From Pirellulaceae bacterium (GTDB lineage Bacteria > Planctomycetota > Planctomycetia > Pirellulales > Pirellulaceae), in NCBI GenBank assembly GCA_013002105.1, contig JABDKS010000277.1, positions 1-7,376 on the forward strand: a stretch of DNA of 7,376 nt, in the 5' to 3' direction. Of the stretch, positions 1 through 7,330 are shown piece after piece. The stretch's first letter is position 1, and each line of letters opens with the position of its first letter. The position numbers were made by a program, and so were the translations under genes. The notes beneath the pieces are model-generated. The model was not told where the DNA came from. It saw nothing but the letters and a program-made list of their open reading frames with translations, and made no database searches.

Positions 1-776
1 AGCGTCCAAAGTTCAGGATCGGGTTTTCCATCGCGGATTCGATTCTCGGACGAGCGCAAGCAGAATCGCACCGATTGTCGCAGTAGCGTGCTGGCATGCT
101 CGGCGCCGACCAAATCGATCGCCAACCAGGCGCGCCATGTCAACACGACTCGGTGAACGTTGGTTCGATCTTGGACCGGGTATTGAACGTGATTGAAAAT
201 CGTCTCCGGCGACTCGTTGGCGATTGACGCCATCAACCGATCCGCTCGCTCAAAGTCAGCCTTGCGAGCTGCCGCTTGCAACTGTTCGCCCGCGACACCA
301 CCGCCGTCGTGCTTGCTCGCATCGATGCGTTTGAGAACTTCGCTGCTTGATCCGCCGAACTGTTGAATTCGATCGGTGTTGCGATACAAGACTTTCAAGA
401 TCGGCAGCGCCTTTCGCTCCGTCGGTAGCTCAGCCGACATCTCGAGCGCTGGCGTGAGTGCCATAAAAGTGTGGAAACCGACGTAGTCATGTCCGCCGAA
501 CGTGCGCGCATTGGCAAGTGATCCGGCTGCGACGAGCGTGGAGAGGCTGGTGCCGTTGCCAAGTTGGTCGACCAGCGTGCTCTGCAATCGTTCCAGTGGC
601 GTCTCTTGCATCAATGCGACCAGCGGTTCCATGTCACCGAAAGTCAGTCGGTCGTCCCGATCGTCGGCATAGGCCGATGAAATCCCCAAGTCACCCGAGA
701 GCGCGGCGCCCAGACTGCCCACCAACATTCCGCTACCGACCTTCGATAAAAACTGTCGACGATTGTTGTCCTGCAT
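1..776 (-). CDS. Twin-arginine signal protein of unknown function, C-terminus outside the window
   Basis: Reading the minus strand from the ATG at 776 gives 258 codons with no stop before the window edge, so the gene is real but cut off. The N-terminus has a Tat signal: NNRRQFLSK at residues 4-12, a hydrophobic stretch at about 15-35 and a probable cleavage after SAYA at 34-37. The protein should therefore be folded in the cytoplasm, often after binding a cofactor, and exported to the periplasm. The mature part is mostly helical. It has a conserved-looking patch GGHDYVGFHTFMAL at 94-107 and KALPILKVLYRNTDRIQQFGG at 122-142. I do not recognise a named domain; it resembles hypothetical planctomycete Tat proteins. 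A GGAG site 7 bases upstream supports this start. The protein may bind a metal or cofactor through its histidines, but that is a guess. Confidence 0.85.
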   Translation of the reverse strand, partial: MQDNNRRQFLSKVGSGMLVGSLGAALSGDLGISSAYADDRDDRLTFGDMEPLVALMQETPLERLQSTLVDQLGNGTSLSTLVAAGSLANARTFGGHDYVGFHTFMALTPALEMSAELPTERKALPILKVLYRNTDRIQQFGGSSSEVLKRIDASKHDGGGVAGEQLQAAARKADFERADRLMASIANESPETIFNHVQYPVQDRTNVHRVVLTWRAWLAIDLVGAEHASTLLRQSVRFCLRSSENRIRDGKPDPELWT

Positions 777-783
777 CGTTCTG

Positions 784-787
784 CTCC
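784..787 (-). promoter_or_regulatory. Ribosome binding site of the Tat-signal gene
   Basis: On the minus strand GGAG lies 7 bases before the ATG at 774-776. The spacing is ideal, and the Tat motif begins only a few codons after this ATG, so both signals fix the same start. Confidence 0.7.
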
Positions 788-1160
788 AGTAAGAGTTGGA
801 ATGCGATTAGCGGAATGCGGCGATCACGACGTAAAAGCCAGCGATACCATCGGTCGAATATACCGTCGCGATGGGTGATAAAGGCGTTCGAATTCCACGT
901 TTCGTTCCCAATCGTCGTCGCGACGTCGCATTCACCTCGCCAAAAAACCACACCAGAGAGCTTGCACACCGTCGCCGGCCGACTCGACGATCGATCTATC
1001 GCGATGGTGATTGCAAAAGCGGATGAGTAAGCACGGTCGAGCACGAACGTTGCCGGGGTGCCTCGTCTTGATCCGGGTAGCTGAGTCGTCGCTTGGGTAT
1101 CGGACATCTAGGTATCATTACCGTTACGCAATGACACCCATTTGTTTTTGCGTTCGCTGA

Positions 1161-1186
1161 TTGAACTCTTCGTCGCTCTATAGAAT
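1161..1186 (+). promoter_or_regulatory. Possible sigma-70 type promoter of the coiled-coil gene
   Basis: TTGAAC at 1161-1166 resembles a -35 box and TATAGAAT at 1179-1186 contains good -10 matches. The spacer to TAGAAT is only 14 bases, shorter than the usual 16-18, so the -10 part is more believable than the pair. Its position about 45 bases before the ATG would suit a short leader. Confidence 0.3.
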
Positions 1187-1228
1187 CTTGGTATTGGTCC
1201 TTTCCACAAAACGCTTGAGAATCACCCG

Positions 1229-2767
1229 ATGCAGCCACTGAAATTCAATCGGTCGATCCAAATTCATCCGTCTATTTTGACGTTCATTGCATTGTTGATC
1301 GCGATTCTGGTTTGCTCGCCCTGCGGGGCGCAGGTACCGCTCCAGCAGTATCGTGCGGCCGAAGCCAAAGCATTGGAGATTTCCGATCGATTACGCGGCG
1401 CATCGAGCCAAGCTCAGCGTGCGGAACTGGAGTCGGAGCTGAGGGAAGCTGTTCAGATGGCGTTTGCGTTGAAAATTAAGATGCTGAAGTCCGCTTCGCA
1501 ATCGGCACAGGCAAAGGTGGATGTCGCTCGCGAACAGATTGCAAAGCGTGAGAAGCTGGCCGATCAGATCATCGCGCGTCGGGTGAGCGACCTGAAGCAG
1601 CGGAATCAAACCCTCTGGGACGATGCTACCGGCGAGATGCTGGAAATCGCTGCCGATTTGCCGGCGATCGCGGGTGCGGGGCCGACTGAAGTGTCGCCGC
1701 CGCCAACGAAGCGTTTGAGCACATATCAAGTTTTTCTGCGAAACGCGATTGCCGAAAAAAATTATCACCGGAATTATCGATTGGAGGCGATGGCCGAGTG
1801 CAAGATGAATCTGGTCGAACTACGCCGTGACGCCAACATGGCAATCGACGAATCAGCGGAGGACAAAGACCGGCAGTTGCAGGAGAAGATGCGAGCGGAG
1901 GCTGCCATCGAAACTTTGACAAGGCAGATTGCGGCATTGCAGGACGAGGTCACCATCTGCGACGAAACGATTTCGCTGTTGGAGACGAAACTTGTCGCGA
2001 CGCTCGATTCCGAAGAAAGCGTCGAATCGATCGGTGGCAAAGTCGAATCGGTTGCGAAAGATCGCGTTGATGTGTCGCTCGGTAGCGACAACGGCGTGCA
2101 GAAGGGAACTCGACTGAAGATTTTTCGTGATGATCTGTATATCGGCGAGGTCGAGGTCGTCGACGTTCAGAGACGGTCAAGCGTGGGTGTCGTCACCGAT
2201 CTACCCACACAATCGATCCGAAACGATGACGACGCGATTTTGCTGCTGGACCCGCAACTGAAAGACCTCTTGAGGACGGATCCGGGCGAATCGCTCTATA
2301 ACGATCAGTTTCGTCGATTCAAGTTTCGGTTGGATCAAGGTGTAAGCACCGTGGTCGGAACTGGTGTGCGAGCGATGCGTCGGTATCTGGGGGATGATCG
2401 CAATCCGCCGATCTACGGCATGTGGGGAGACCCAGCGACCAATTCATTGGTTGTGATCGCGCCGGCCGAATCGGAAATGGCGATTCGCGAATTCCTGATC
2501 AAAGGCGAGGTAATTGCGAAGACTGGTTTCGATATGCGAGAACGAAAAACAACGATCGAAGAGCACGCGGAGGAACTTTCCCGCCAGCGACGTCTGATGA
2601 TTGCGGATATGGCCGAATGCAAACTTGAAATGATCGACTGCCAAGCACAGGAAGTCCCGGACCAAAAACGGATCGCATCGCTACTGAAGGAGATCGCGAA
2701 GCTGAAAAGCGAGATCGAACGGATCGATTTGAAAATCTCCGTCGTCGACGCTCTGCAGGGTGAATGA
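1229..2767 (+). CDS. Exported coiled-coil protein with beta module and secretin-N-like segment
   Basis: The 512-residue product starts with a signal peptide: basic residues at 5-8, a hydrophobic core at about 15-31 and probable signal peptidase I cleavage after CGA at 32-34. Residues 40-125 form a coiled coil with the RERE/RRVSDL style common in planctomycete envelope proteins. A second helical stretch covers 165-260. Residues 272-340 form a compact beta-rich module (VDVSLGSDNGVQKGTRLKIFR, then IGEVEVVDVQ and SSVGVV). This is reminiscent of the small barrel seen at the C-terminus of FlgT or in MreC-like proteins. Residues 365-428 (VSTVVG, then PATNSLVVIAPAESEMAIREFL) resemble the N-domain fold of secretins. 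Another coiled coil runs from 438 to 505. A periplasmic scaffold or sensor role is an inference; no catalytic residues are visible. A weak GAGA site precedes the ATG by 8 bases. Confidence 0.85.
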   Translation: MQPLKFNRSIQIHPSILTFIALLIAILVCSPCGAQVPLQQYRAAEAKALEISDRLRGASSQAQRAELESELREAVQMAFALKIKMLKSASQSAQAKVDVAREQIAKREKLADQIIARRVSDLKQRNQTLWDDATGEMLEIAADLPAIAGAGPTEVSPPPTKRLSTYQVFLRNAIAEKNYHRNYRLEAMAECKMNLVELRRDANMAIDESAEDKDRQLQEKMRAEAAIETLTRQIAALQDEVTICDETISLLETKLVATLDSEESVESIGGKVESVAKDRVDVSLGSDNGVQKGTRLKIFRDDLYIGEVEVVDVQRRSSVGVVTDLPTQSIRNDDDAILLLDPQLKDLLRTDPGESLYNDQFRRFKFRLDQGVSTVVGTGVRAMRRYLGDDRNPPIYGMWGDPATNSLVVIAPAESEMAIREFLIKGEVIAKTGFDMRERKTTIEEHAEELSRQRRLMIADMAECKLEMIDCQAQEVPDQKRIASLLKEIAKLKSEIERIDLKISVVDALQGE

Positions 2768-2776
2768 AATAACCGA

Positions 2777-2808
2777 TGGCGACCGTGTTCGTGATTGTCA
2801 GGTCGCTA
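2777..2808. terminator. Hairpin between convergent genes, possible terminator
   Basis: TGGCGACC at 2777-2784 pairs with GGTCGCTA at 2801-2808: eight pairs including one G-T, with a 16-base loop. It starts 9 bases after the stop of the coiled-coil gene and lies in the 116-base gap before the convergent oxidoreductase gene. There is no T-run on either side, so factor-independent termination is unproven. Confidence 0.3.
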
Positions 2809-2883
2809 ACGAGCGGAGCTTTCGACCCTTTCTGAATCGCTTGTCTCAGTTGATTTGTTGCCGTACAAGACTTCTTGCCGCGG

Positions 2884-4122
2884 CTACATGGCTTCCATCT
2901 TCACACGCTCGATTGACCGATCCATGTCTTCAAACATCTTTTCGGCTTTGTCGTCAAAGATGCGACCGATCAATACGTCCGTCAAGCAGGAACGATGCTC
3001 GGGGTGCTCTTTCATGAAGCGGCCGATGCTGAATTCTTTGGTGTAAAACGCGTGTACCAATTTGCGGACCCACTGCGCGCCGCTGTCGAATGACGCTGCC
3101 CATGATCCCAATTGTTGACCGCTCAAATCATTCTTCTCGAAACCCTCGACCACGGCATCGCCCGCGCGAACACCCATCTCCAATGCAAAATAGACACCGG
3201 ATGAGTAAACCGGATCAATGAATCCGTAGGCATCACCCACCAGGACCCAGCCATGTCCGGCCACCTGCTTGGATTTGTAGGAAAATTCCTTGGCGGTTTT
3301 CAGGTCGCCCAATCGGGTCGCGTTAGCCAACCGCGGCTTCAATCCGGGACAGATCGCCAATTCTTCGGCGTAGGTCTGCTCGGGGGTCCCTCGACCTTTG
3401 AGTAAGTAATCGTTGTCGGCAACGCAACCAATGCTGGTGATGCCGCGCGACATGGGAATGAACCAAAACCAAGACTCCTTGGTCTCGGTATTTAGAATGA
3501 TCGTTGCACCTTCGTTGTCTCCGTCGCCACGGATGGCGTCGCGGTAGTATCCCCAGATTGCTGCCTTTTTTAGCTCCGGATTGACTTCCTTAAGATTCAG
3601 TTTGTTGGCGAGAAACGATTGTTGGCCGGTCGCGTCGATGACGACACGACAATCGATTTCGTGCGAGTTGCCATCGCAGTCACGCACCACCACGCCGGTT
3701 GCCCGTTTTTGATCGTCCAGTCGGACGTCCAGCAATCGAGTTCGATCGTAACAGTCCGCACCACATTCGGCGGCGCGATCAAACAACATCTTGTCGAACT
3801 CACTTCGTTCGACTTGCCAGGTGCTACTGCATTCGCGTGCGTCGTGTTGACTGAAAAAGAACGGTTCGGATTCGGTTCCCCGGTGGGTAACGAATTGAAC
3901 ACTTTTTTTGGTCTGCCAGCCAGCGTCTCGAACGCGATCGGTCAGGCCCAATCGCTGGAGGGGCCAGTAGGTTTCGGGCATCAGCGATTCGCCGACGTGA
4001 AACCGGGGCACGGCTTCGCGTTCGACCAGCAATGTCTCCAGCCCGGCTTGTGCAACCGTCGCTGCTGCGGCACCACCACCCGGTCCGGCACCCACCACTA
4101 CGCAGTCATAACTCGACTTCAT
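2884..4122 (-). CDS. FAD-dependent oxidoreductase of the flavin-dependent halogenase type
   Basis: From the ATG at 4122 the product has 412 residues, a normal length for the family. The FAD-binding start is textbook: YDCVVVGAGPGGG at 5-17, VERE at 33-36, then PRFHVGESLMP at 39-49, typical of halogenases. K72 in GWQTKKSVQF fits the position of the catalytic lysine that carries the chloramine or guides HOCl. WFWFIP at 218-223 is an intact WxWxIP motif. DATG lies at 163-166, and GDAYGFIDPVYSSGV at 296-310 is the second flavin motif. Such enzymes use FADH2 from a partner reductase, oxygen and halide to chlorinate or brominate aromatic or pyrrole groups. Related oxidoreductases and geranylgeranyl reductases share the fold, so halogenation is likely but not certain. 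An upstream extension to 4239 adds 39 residues before the FAD motif and is unlikely. The MMPL exporter gene is divergent. Confidence 0.8.
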   Translation of the reverse strand: MKSSYDCVVVGAGPGGGAAAATVAQAGLETLLVEREAVPRFHVGESLMPETYWPLQRLGLTDRVRDAGWQTKKSVQFVTHRGTESEPFFFSQHDARECSSTWQVERSEFDKMLFDRAAECGADCYDRTRLLDVRLDDQKRATGVVVRDCDGNSHEIDCRVVIDATGQQSFLANKLNLKEVNPELKKAAIWGYYRDAIRGDGDNEGATIILNTETKESWFWFIPMSRGITSIGCVADNDYLLKGRGTPEQTYAEELAICPGLKPRLANATRLGDLKTAKEFSYKSKQVAGHGWVLVGDAYGFIDPVYSSGVYFALEMGVRAGDAVVEGFEKNDLSGQQLGSWAASFDSGAQWVRKLVHAFYTKEFSIGRFMKEHPEHRSCLTDVLIGRIFDDKAEKMFEDMDRSIERVKMEAM

Positions 4123-4613
4123 ATTCCGATGATCTCTGTTGTCACGTATCGCTATTGTTAGGAATCGATCACGGCCCATCGCCGAGGCTCCCGTGCCGCA
4201 GATGCTAGACGCGGTCCGCACGTTGCGGTGGGTCAGCATCCCGATCGCTTTTGACCTACTGATAGGATATTCGCCTGGGAACCCATCCGTCGACTGAGGG
4301 CCGTCGAACAGGCAAAAGTCCTGTGAAAAGCGGGGTCAAAGTTCATCGCTGATCAGGGACATTTCCGTCGGATCGCCCGATCGGGGGCTTTGGCGGGATT
4401 GGTCCAGCGGTCCGCACGAAGTTCCTAATCGATCTGGTCGCCCCAGGATGCCATTGGCATGGTCACCGCCATTGGGAGATTGCGACCGTTGTGCGGGCGA
4501 TCGGGAAACAGATTTCGCATCCGGTGAAGGGAAAATCGGGCCAACCCTGCCGCGTATCACGACGGTGGTTTATAACGTCGTACTGGTTGGTGCACCGAGT
4601 AGGGGAGAGAAGG
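4123..4613. other. Non-coding gap between divergent halogenase-like and MMPL genes
   Basis: About 490 bases lie between the two divergent starts and should contain both promoters. I found no convincing -35/-10 pair. TTGACC at 4251-4256 has no -10 at proper distance, and TAACAAT on the minus strand near 4154-4160 lacks a -35. GCCATTGG occurs twice, at 4450-4457 and 4468-4475, 18 bases apart. Open frames here (for example 4336-4560, minus) give low-complexity products and no good ribosome binding site. If the exporter used the GTG at 4491, the right third of this gap would be coding. Confidence 0.5.
4601..4609 (+). promoter_or_regulatory. Strong Shine-Dalgarno site deciding a TTG start
   Basis: AGGGGAGAG at 4601-4609 has its GGAG core (4603-4606) 7 bases before TTG at 4614-4616. 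It is the best ribosome binding site in the window and points to TTG rather than to the upstream GTG at 4491, whose GGGAG is 12 bases away. Confidence 0.6.
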
Positions 4614-7091
4614 TTGGTCAGAGACGGATCGCTACGAACGCATTATTTGCGACGCTTCTATTTTGGCATCGGGCTGATCCTCTTGCTGGCCTATCCGGCG
4701 ATCGTGCATTCGCACGCCGCGATCGAAGGCTTACTGAACAAGCCGCCAAGCTGGGTGCCCGATTCGCTGCCCGAGAAAGCAGCGTTCAACGATTTCAGTC
4801 GACGGTTTTCGGCGTCGGACATCGTGATGCTGTCTTGGCCCAGTGCCAAGCTGGATTCAGCCTCGTTGGCCGTCGCCACACTAGCGATGCAACCGCTGTG
4901 TAGCCAGCGCTACGATCCACAGACCGACGCCGACCGGATCGATCAGTTACCCGAGTCCACGCAAGATTGGATTCGACAGATCCGCGAGGCTTGCGAGACA
5001 CCGACTCCGTTTCATTGGGCGCGCAGTGGCACCGAAACGTTGGAGCGGATGATGGCATCGCCGGCCCGTCTGCCGCGGCAGACTGCGATCACGCGGCTAC
5101 GAGGGTCGTTGGTGGGACCCGACGGCGAGCAGACTTGTTTGGTTGTGTCGTTGGGTGACGAAGGCGATGTTCATCGGCGTCGCTTGTTTGTGCTGCTGCG
5201 CGAAATGATTGCCGACGTTGCTAGAGCTGACCCAGAAAAAGTTGCGATTGTGGGCAGTCCGTTTGACGGAGCCACCGTTGATGACGAGAGCGTTCGGAGT
5301 ATTCAGACATTCACACCGCCGTCGGCCGTATTTGCCGCACTGCTTTGCTTTCTTTGTTTGCGTTCGCTCGCGTTGACTGGCGTGATCACGGCAATTGCGG
5401 TCTTGGGCGAAGGACTGGTGATGGCGGCGGTCTACTACACTGGCACGCCAATGAATGCCGTCCTGATCGTGTTACCGCCGTTGGTGTTTGTGTTGACGGT
5501 GTCAGCCGGCATTCACTTGAGTAATTACTATTTGGATGCCACCGAAGAATTCTCGGATTTGACACCCGCCGGTGCAGCCCGCCGCGCGTTGCGTGCCGGC
5601 ACGATTCCTTGTTTGCTCGCGACTGGAACGACGGTGATCGGACTTGGATCGCTGATGCTCGTGCGTTTAGAGCCGATTCGGGTATTCGGGTTTGTCTCGG
5701 CGCTGGGGGTGATGACAACACTTAGCATGTTGTTGTTGATGTTGCCCGGTGCGATGGTCCTGACAAAGCCGCGTCGGCACTCATCGGATCCCGCAGCGAC
5801 GGACGAAGTCAGCCCGATGCGACGCATGTTACGGACCAAGATGCGGGCCCGATTGGCGCGACCGTGGCCGTTGATCATTGGTTTTTTGCTGGTCACCAGT
5901 TTTTTGGCCAGTGGTCTGTTCCAGCTAGAAACATCCATCAGTGTGCCGCGGATGTTTCAGCCGGATAGTCCGATTCGAACTCAGTACGCATGGTTTCAAG
6001 AACACATCGGTCCGACGGTGACGGGTGATTTGTTGCTGAAATTTGCTCCGTCAGGCGAAGACGATGATCCGCTGGAGCGTTTGGAGGTCGTCAAAGACGC
6101 ACATTTACGAGCGCACAAGATGGAGTCGATTGACGGTGTGCTGTCAGCGATGAGTTTCGTGCCTGCGATTCCACGACGGCGGACCCTGTCAGCGTCTGCC
6201 ACGCGTGGAGCGATCCGTAAATTAATTCGTGATCCGGAATCCTCTATCGGAGAATTGAATTTTATCTCCCGCGACGATGATGCCGAAGTCTGGCGGATCA
6301 GCATGCGGATGGTGCCGGACGGTACGACCGATTTTGCCGAGAAAATCGCCCTGATTCGGACGGAGATCGAAGATGAACTTGCCGACTCGCCACTGCCGGT
6401 GGAAATCACGTTGACCGGACATGTCGCGATTGTTCAAAAGGCTCAGCAGGTCTTGCTACGAGATCTGTTCCGCAGTTTTATGGCGGCGTTCGGCGTCGTC
6501 GCCATCGTGATGATGTTTTTGTTGCGGAGCCTTGTCGGTGGTTTGCTGGCGATGATTCCCAATTTGTTTCCGACAGTGACGCTGTTTGGAATCATGGGGT
6601 TGATACGAGCGCCGCTGGACATTGGGTCGGTGATGACAGCCAGTGTTGCTCTTGGCATCGCGGTGGACGATACGATCCATCTGCTCAGTCGTTTTGGTTC
6701 CCGTCGCGCGCGGGGTTTTGGACAGATTCGAGCGGCGTTTGGTGCACTCGGGCAGTGTGGTTGGGCCATGTTTCAGACGACGACCGTGTGCGGATTGTCG
6801 CTGATGGTGTATTGGTTCAGCGATTTTGTTCCGGCTAGTCGGTTTGCACTGCTGATGTTTGGTCTGTTGTCAGCCGCATTGTTGGGCGATGTCTTTTTGC
6901 TGCCCGGCATGATGGCTAGTCCGCTAGGACGCTGGTTAGCGCATACGGTCGGCAGCGATCCCGACGCAAGTTTGTCGGCGGATGAACCGGAGAAGCGATC
7001 GCCACGGGACGTTCGTCGATTGCCGACGCGTTGGTCACGATGGCGTCGAAACCGCATCAAAAAGCAAAAGGACAAGACTCACTCGTTGTAG
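4614..7091 (+). CDS. MMPL/RND superfamily inner-membrane exporter
   Basis: From TTG 4614 the product has 825 residues and the two-fold RND layout. TM1 is at about 16-31 and a periplasmic loop at 32-234. A five-helix block follows at about 235-382, then TM7 at 418-437, a second periplasmic loop at 438-622, and a second block at about 623-767. TM10 has GIAVDDTIHLL with paired aspartates D685 and D686, the usual proton-relay site. The matching segment of the first half reads VSAGIHL at 296-302 and has no acid. The C-terminal 58 residues form a polar, strongly basic tail, probably cytoplasmic. MMPL proteins move lipids, hopanoids, polyenes or other hydrophobic products using the proton gradient. 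The substrate here is unknown; the divergent halogenase-like gene suggests a modified lipid-like product. A longer form from GTG 4491 would add 41 basic residues without family resemblance. Confidence 0.85.
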   Translation: MVRDGSLRTHYLRRFYFGIGLILLLAYPAIVHSHAAIEGLLNKPPSWVPDSLPEKAAFNDFSRRFSASDIVMLSWPSAKLDSASLAVATLAMQPLCSQRYDPQTDADRIDQLPESTQDWIRQIREACETPTPFHWARSGTETLERMMASPARLPRQTAITRLRGSLVGPDGEQTCLVVSLGDEGDVHRRRLFVLLREMIADVARADPEKVAIVGSPFDGATVDDESVRSIQTFTPPSAVFAALLCFLCLRSLALTGVITAIAVLGEGLVMAAVYYTGTPMNAVLIVLPPLVFVLTVSAGIHLSNYYLDATEEFSDLTPAGAARRALRAGTIPCLLATGTTVIGLGSLMLVRLEPIRVFGFVSALGVMTTLSMLLLMLPGAMVLTKPRRHSSDPAATDEVSPMRRMLRTKMRARLARPWPLIIGFLLVTSFLASGLFQLETSISVPRMFQPDSPIRTQYAWFQEHIGPTVTGDLLLKFAPSGEDDDPLERLEVVKDAHLRAHKMESIDGVLSAMSFVPAIPRRRTLSASATRGAIRKLIRDPESSIGELNFISRDDDAEVWRISMRMVPDGTTDFAEKIALIRTEIEDELADSPLPVEITLTGHVAIVQKAQQVLLRDLFRSFMAAFGVVAIVMMFLLRSLVGGLLAMIPNLFPTVTLFGIMGLIRAPLDIGSVMTASVALGIAVDDTIHLLSRFGSRRARGFGQIRAAFGALGQCGWAMFQTTTVCGLSLMVYWFSDFVPASRFALLMFGLLSAALLGDVFLLPGMMASPLGRWLAHTVGSDPDASLSADEPEKRSPRDVRRLPTRWSRWRRNRIKKQKDKTHSL

Positions 7092-7150
7092 CGATCCCGG
7101 TGGTCACGAAGAGTAAATGACCTATCGAAACAGGTTGTGTGAATTCGTAG

Positions 7151-7168
7151 GGCCGGTTCCTACCGGCC
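7151..7168. repeat. Perfect 7-bp hairpin
   Basis: GGCCGGT at 7151-7157 pairs perfectly with ACCGGCC at 7162-7168 around a TCCT loop. It begins 59 bases after the exporter stop. No T-run follows. Its right part also belongs to a longer inverted repeat, so the two folds exclude each other. Confidence 0.8.
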
Positions 7169-7215
7169 AAATGAATGACTGCCGGTCACCCGAGCACAAT
7201 CGGCCGGTGGGAACC
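7155..7215 (+). terminator. 14-bp inverted repeat with T-rich tail, possible terminator of the exporter gene
   Basis: GGTTCCTACCGGCC at 7155-7168 pairs over all 14 positions with GGCCGGTGGGAACC at 7202-7215 (one G-T pair), enclosing a 33-base loop. TTGTCTTT follows at 7216-7223, which is moderately T-rich. The long loop weakens a terminator call; it could equally be part of a dispersed intergenic repeat. Confidence 0.4.
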
Positions 7216-7255
7216 TTGTCTTTACCCACAAGTCGGCTTTTGCAATCAGCACTTT

Positions 7256-7307
7256 ACCCTCCCGCGCGTATGACTTTCCATTGGAAAACACGCTGTCGCG
7301 GGAGGGT
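7256..7307. repeat. Nested palindrome with 11-bp perfect arms
   Basis: ACCCTCCCGCG at 7256-7266 is the exact reverse complement of CGCGGGAGGGT at 7297-7307. The 30-base interior has its own palindrome, TTTCCA-T-TGGAAA at 7275-7287, and a CGT/ACG pair at 7267-7269 and 7290-7292. The whole can fold as one long imperfect hairpin. It resembles G/C-rich palindromes scattered between planctomycete genes, from memory only. Confidence 0.75.
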
Positions 7308-7330
7308 CGGTGGTGAGCCTAAGCGAGCCA

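Larger units (their letters stand above)
777..1228. other. Non-coding gap between divergent genes
   Basis: These 452 bases separate the Tat-signal gene (minus strand) from the coiled-coil gene (plus strand), so both promoters should lie here. Open frames crossing it overlap the Tat gene or give arginine- and serine-rich products without a ribosome binding site, and I do not call any of them. Small visible structures are an 8-base direct repeat GGAATGCG at 798-805 and 812-819, a stem CCATCG/CGATGG at 847-852 and 869-874, and a short palindrome GGTA-TCAT-TACC at 1111-1122. None is a recognised regulator site. No tRNA or riboswitch pattern was found. Confidence 0.6.

Noticed and set aside
518..1030. 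Open frame of 170 codons on the plus strand
   Set aside because: It runs antisense to the Tat-signal gene in its first half, gives a Pro/Arg/Ser-rich product without domains and has no clear ribosome binding site.
733..1107. Open frame of 124 codons on the minus strand
   Set aside because: It overlaps the start of the Tat-signal gene in another frame and lacks a ribosome binding site; the composition is not that of a clear protein.
1310..1330. Lipoprotein signal at the cysteines of the coiled-coil protein
   Set aside because: The residues before C29 and C32 (V and P at -1) do not fit a lipobox; signal peptidase I cleavage after CGA fits better.
3619..4161. Open frame of 180 codons opposite the FAD enzyme
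   Set aside because: It is entirely an antisense shadow of a well-supported gene with all family motifs.
4123..4239. N-terminal extension of the FAD enzyme to an upstream ATG
   Set aside because: It would put 39 residues before a flavin motif that normally begins within the first ten residues.
4278..4305. GGAAC ... CGTC resembling an ECF sigma promoter
   Set aside because: The spacer is 19 bases, longer than the usual 16-17, and no supporting evidence exists.
4336..4560. Small minus-strand frame in the divergent gap
   Set aside because: It starts at GTG without a good ribosome binding site and encodes a Ser/Pro/Gly-rich low-complexity product.
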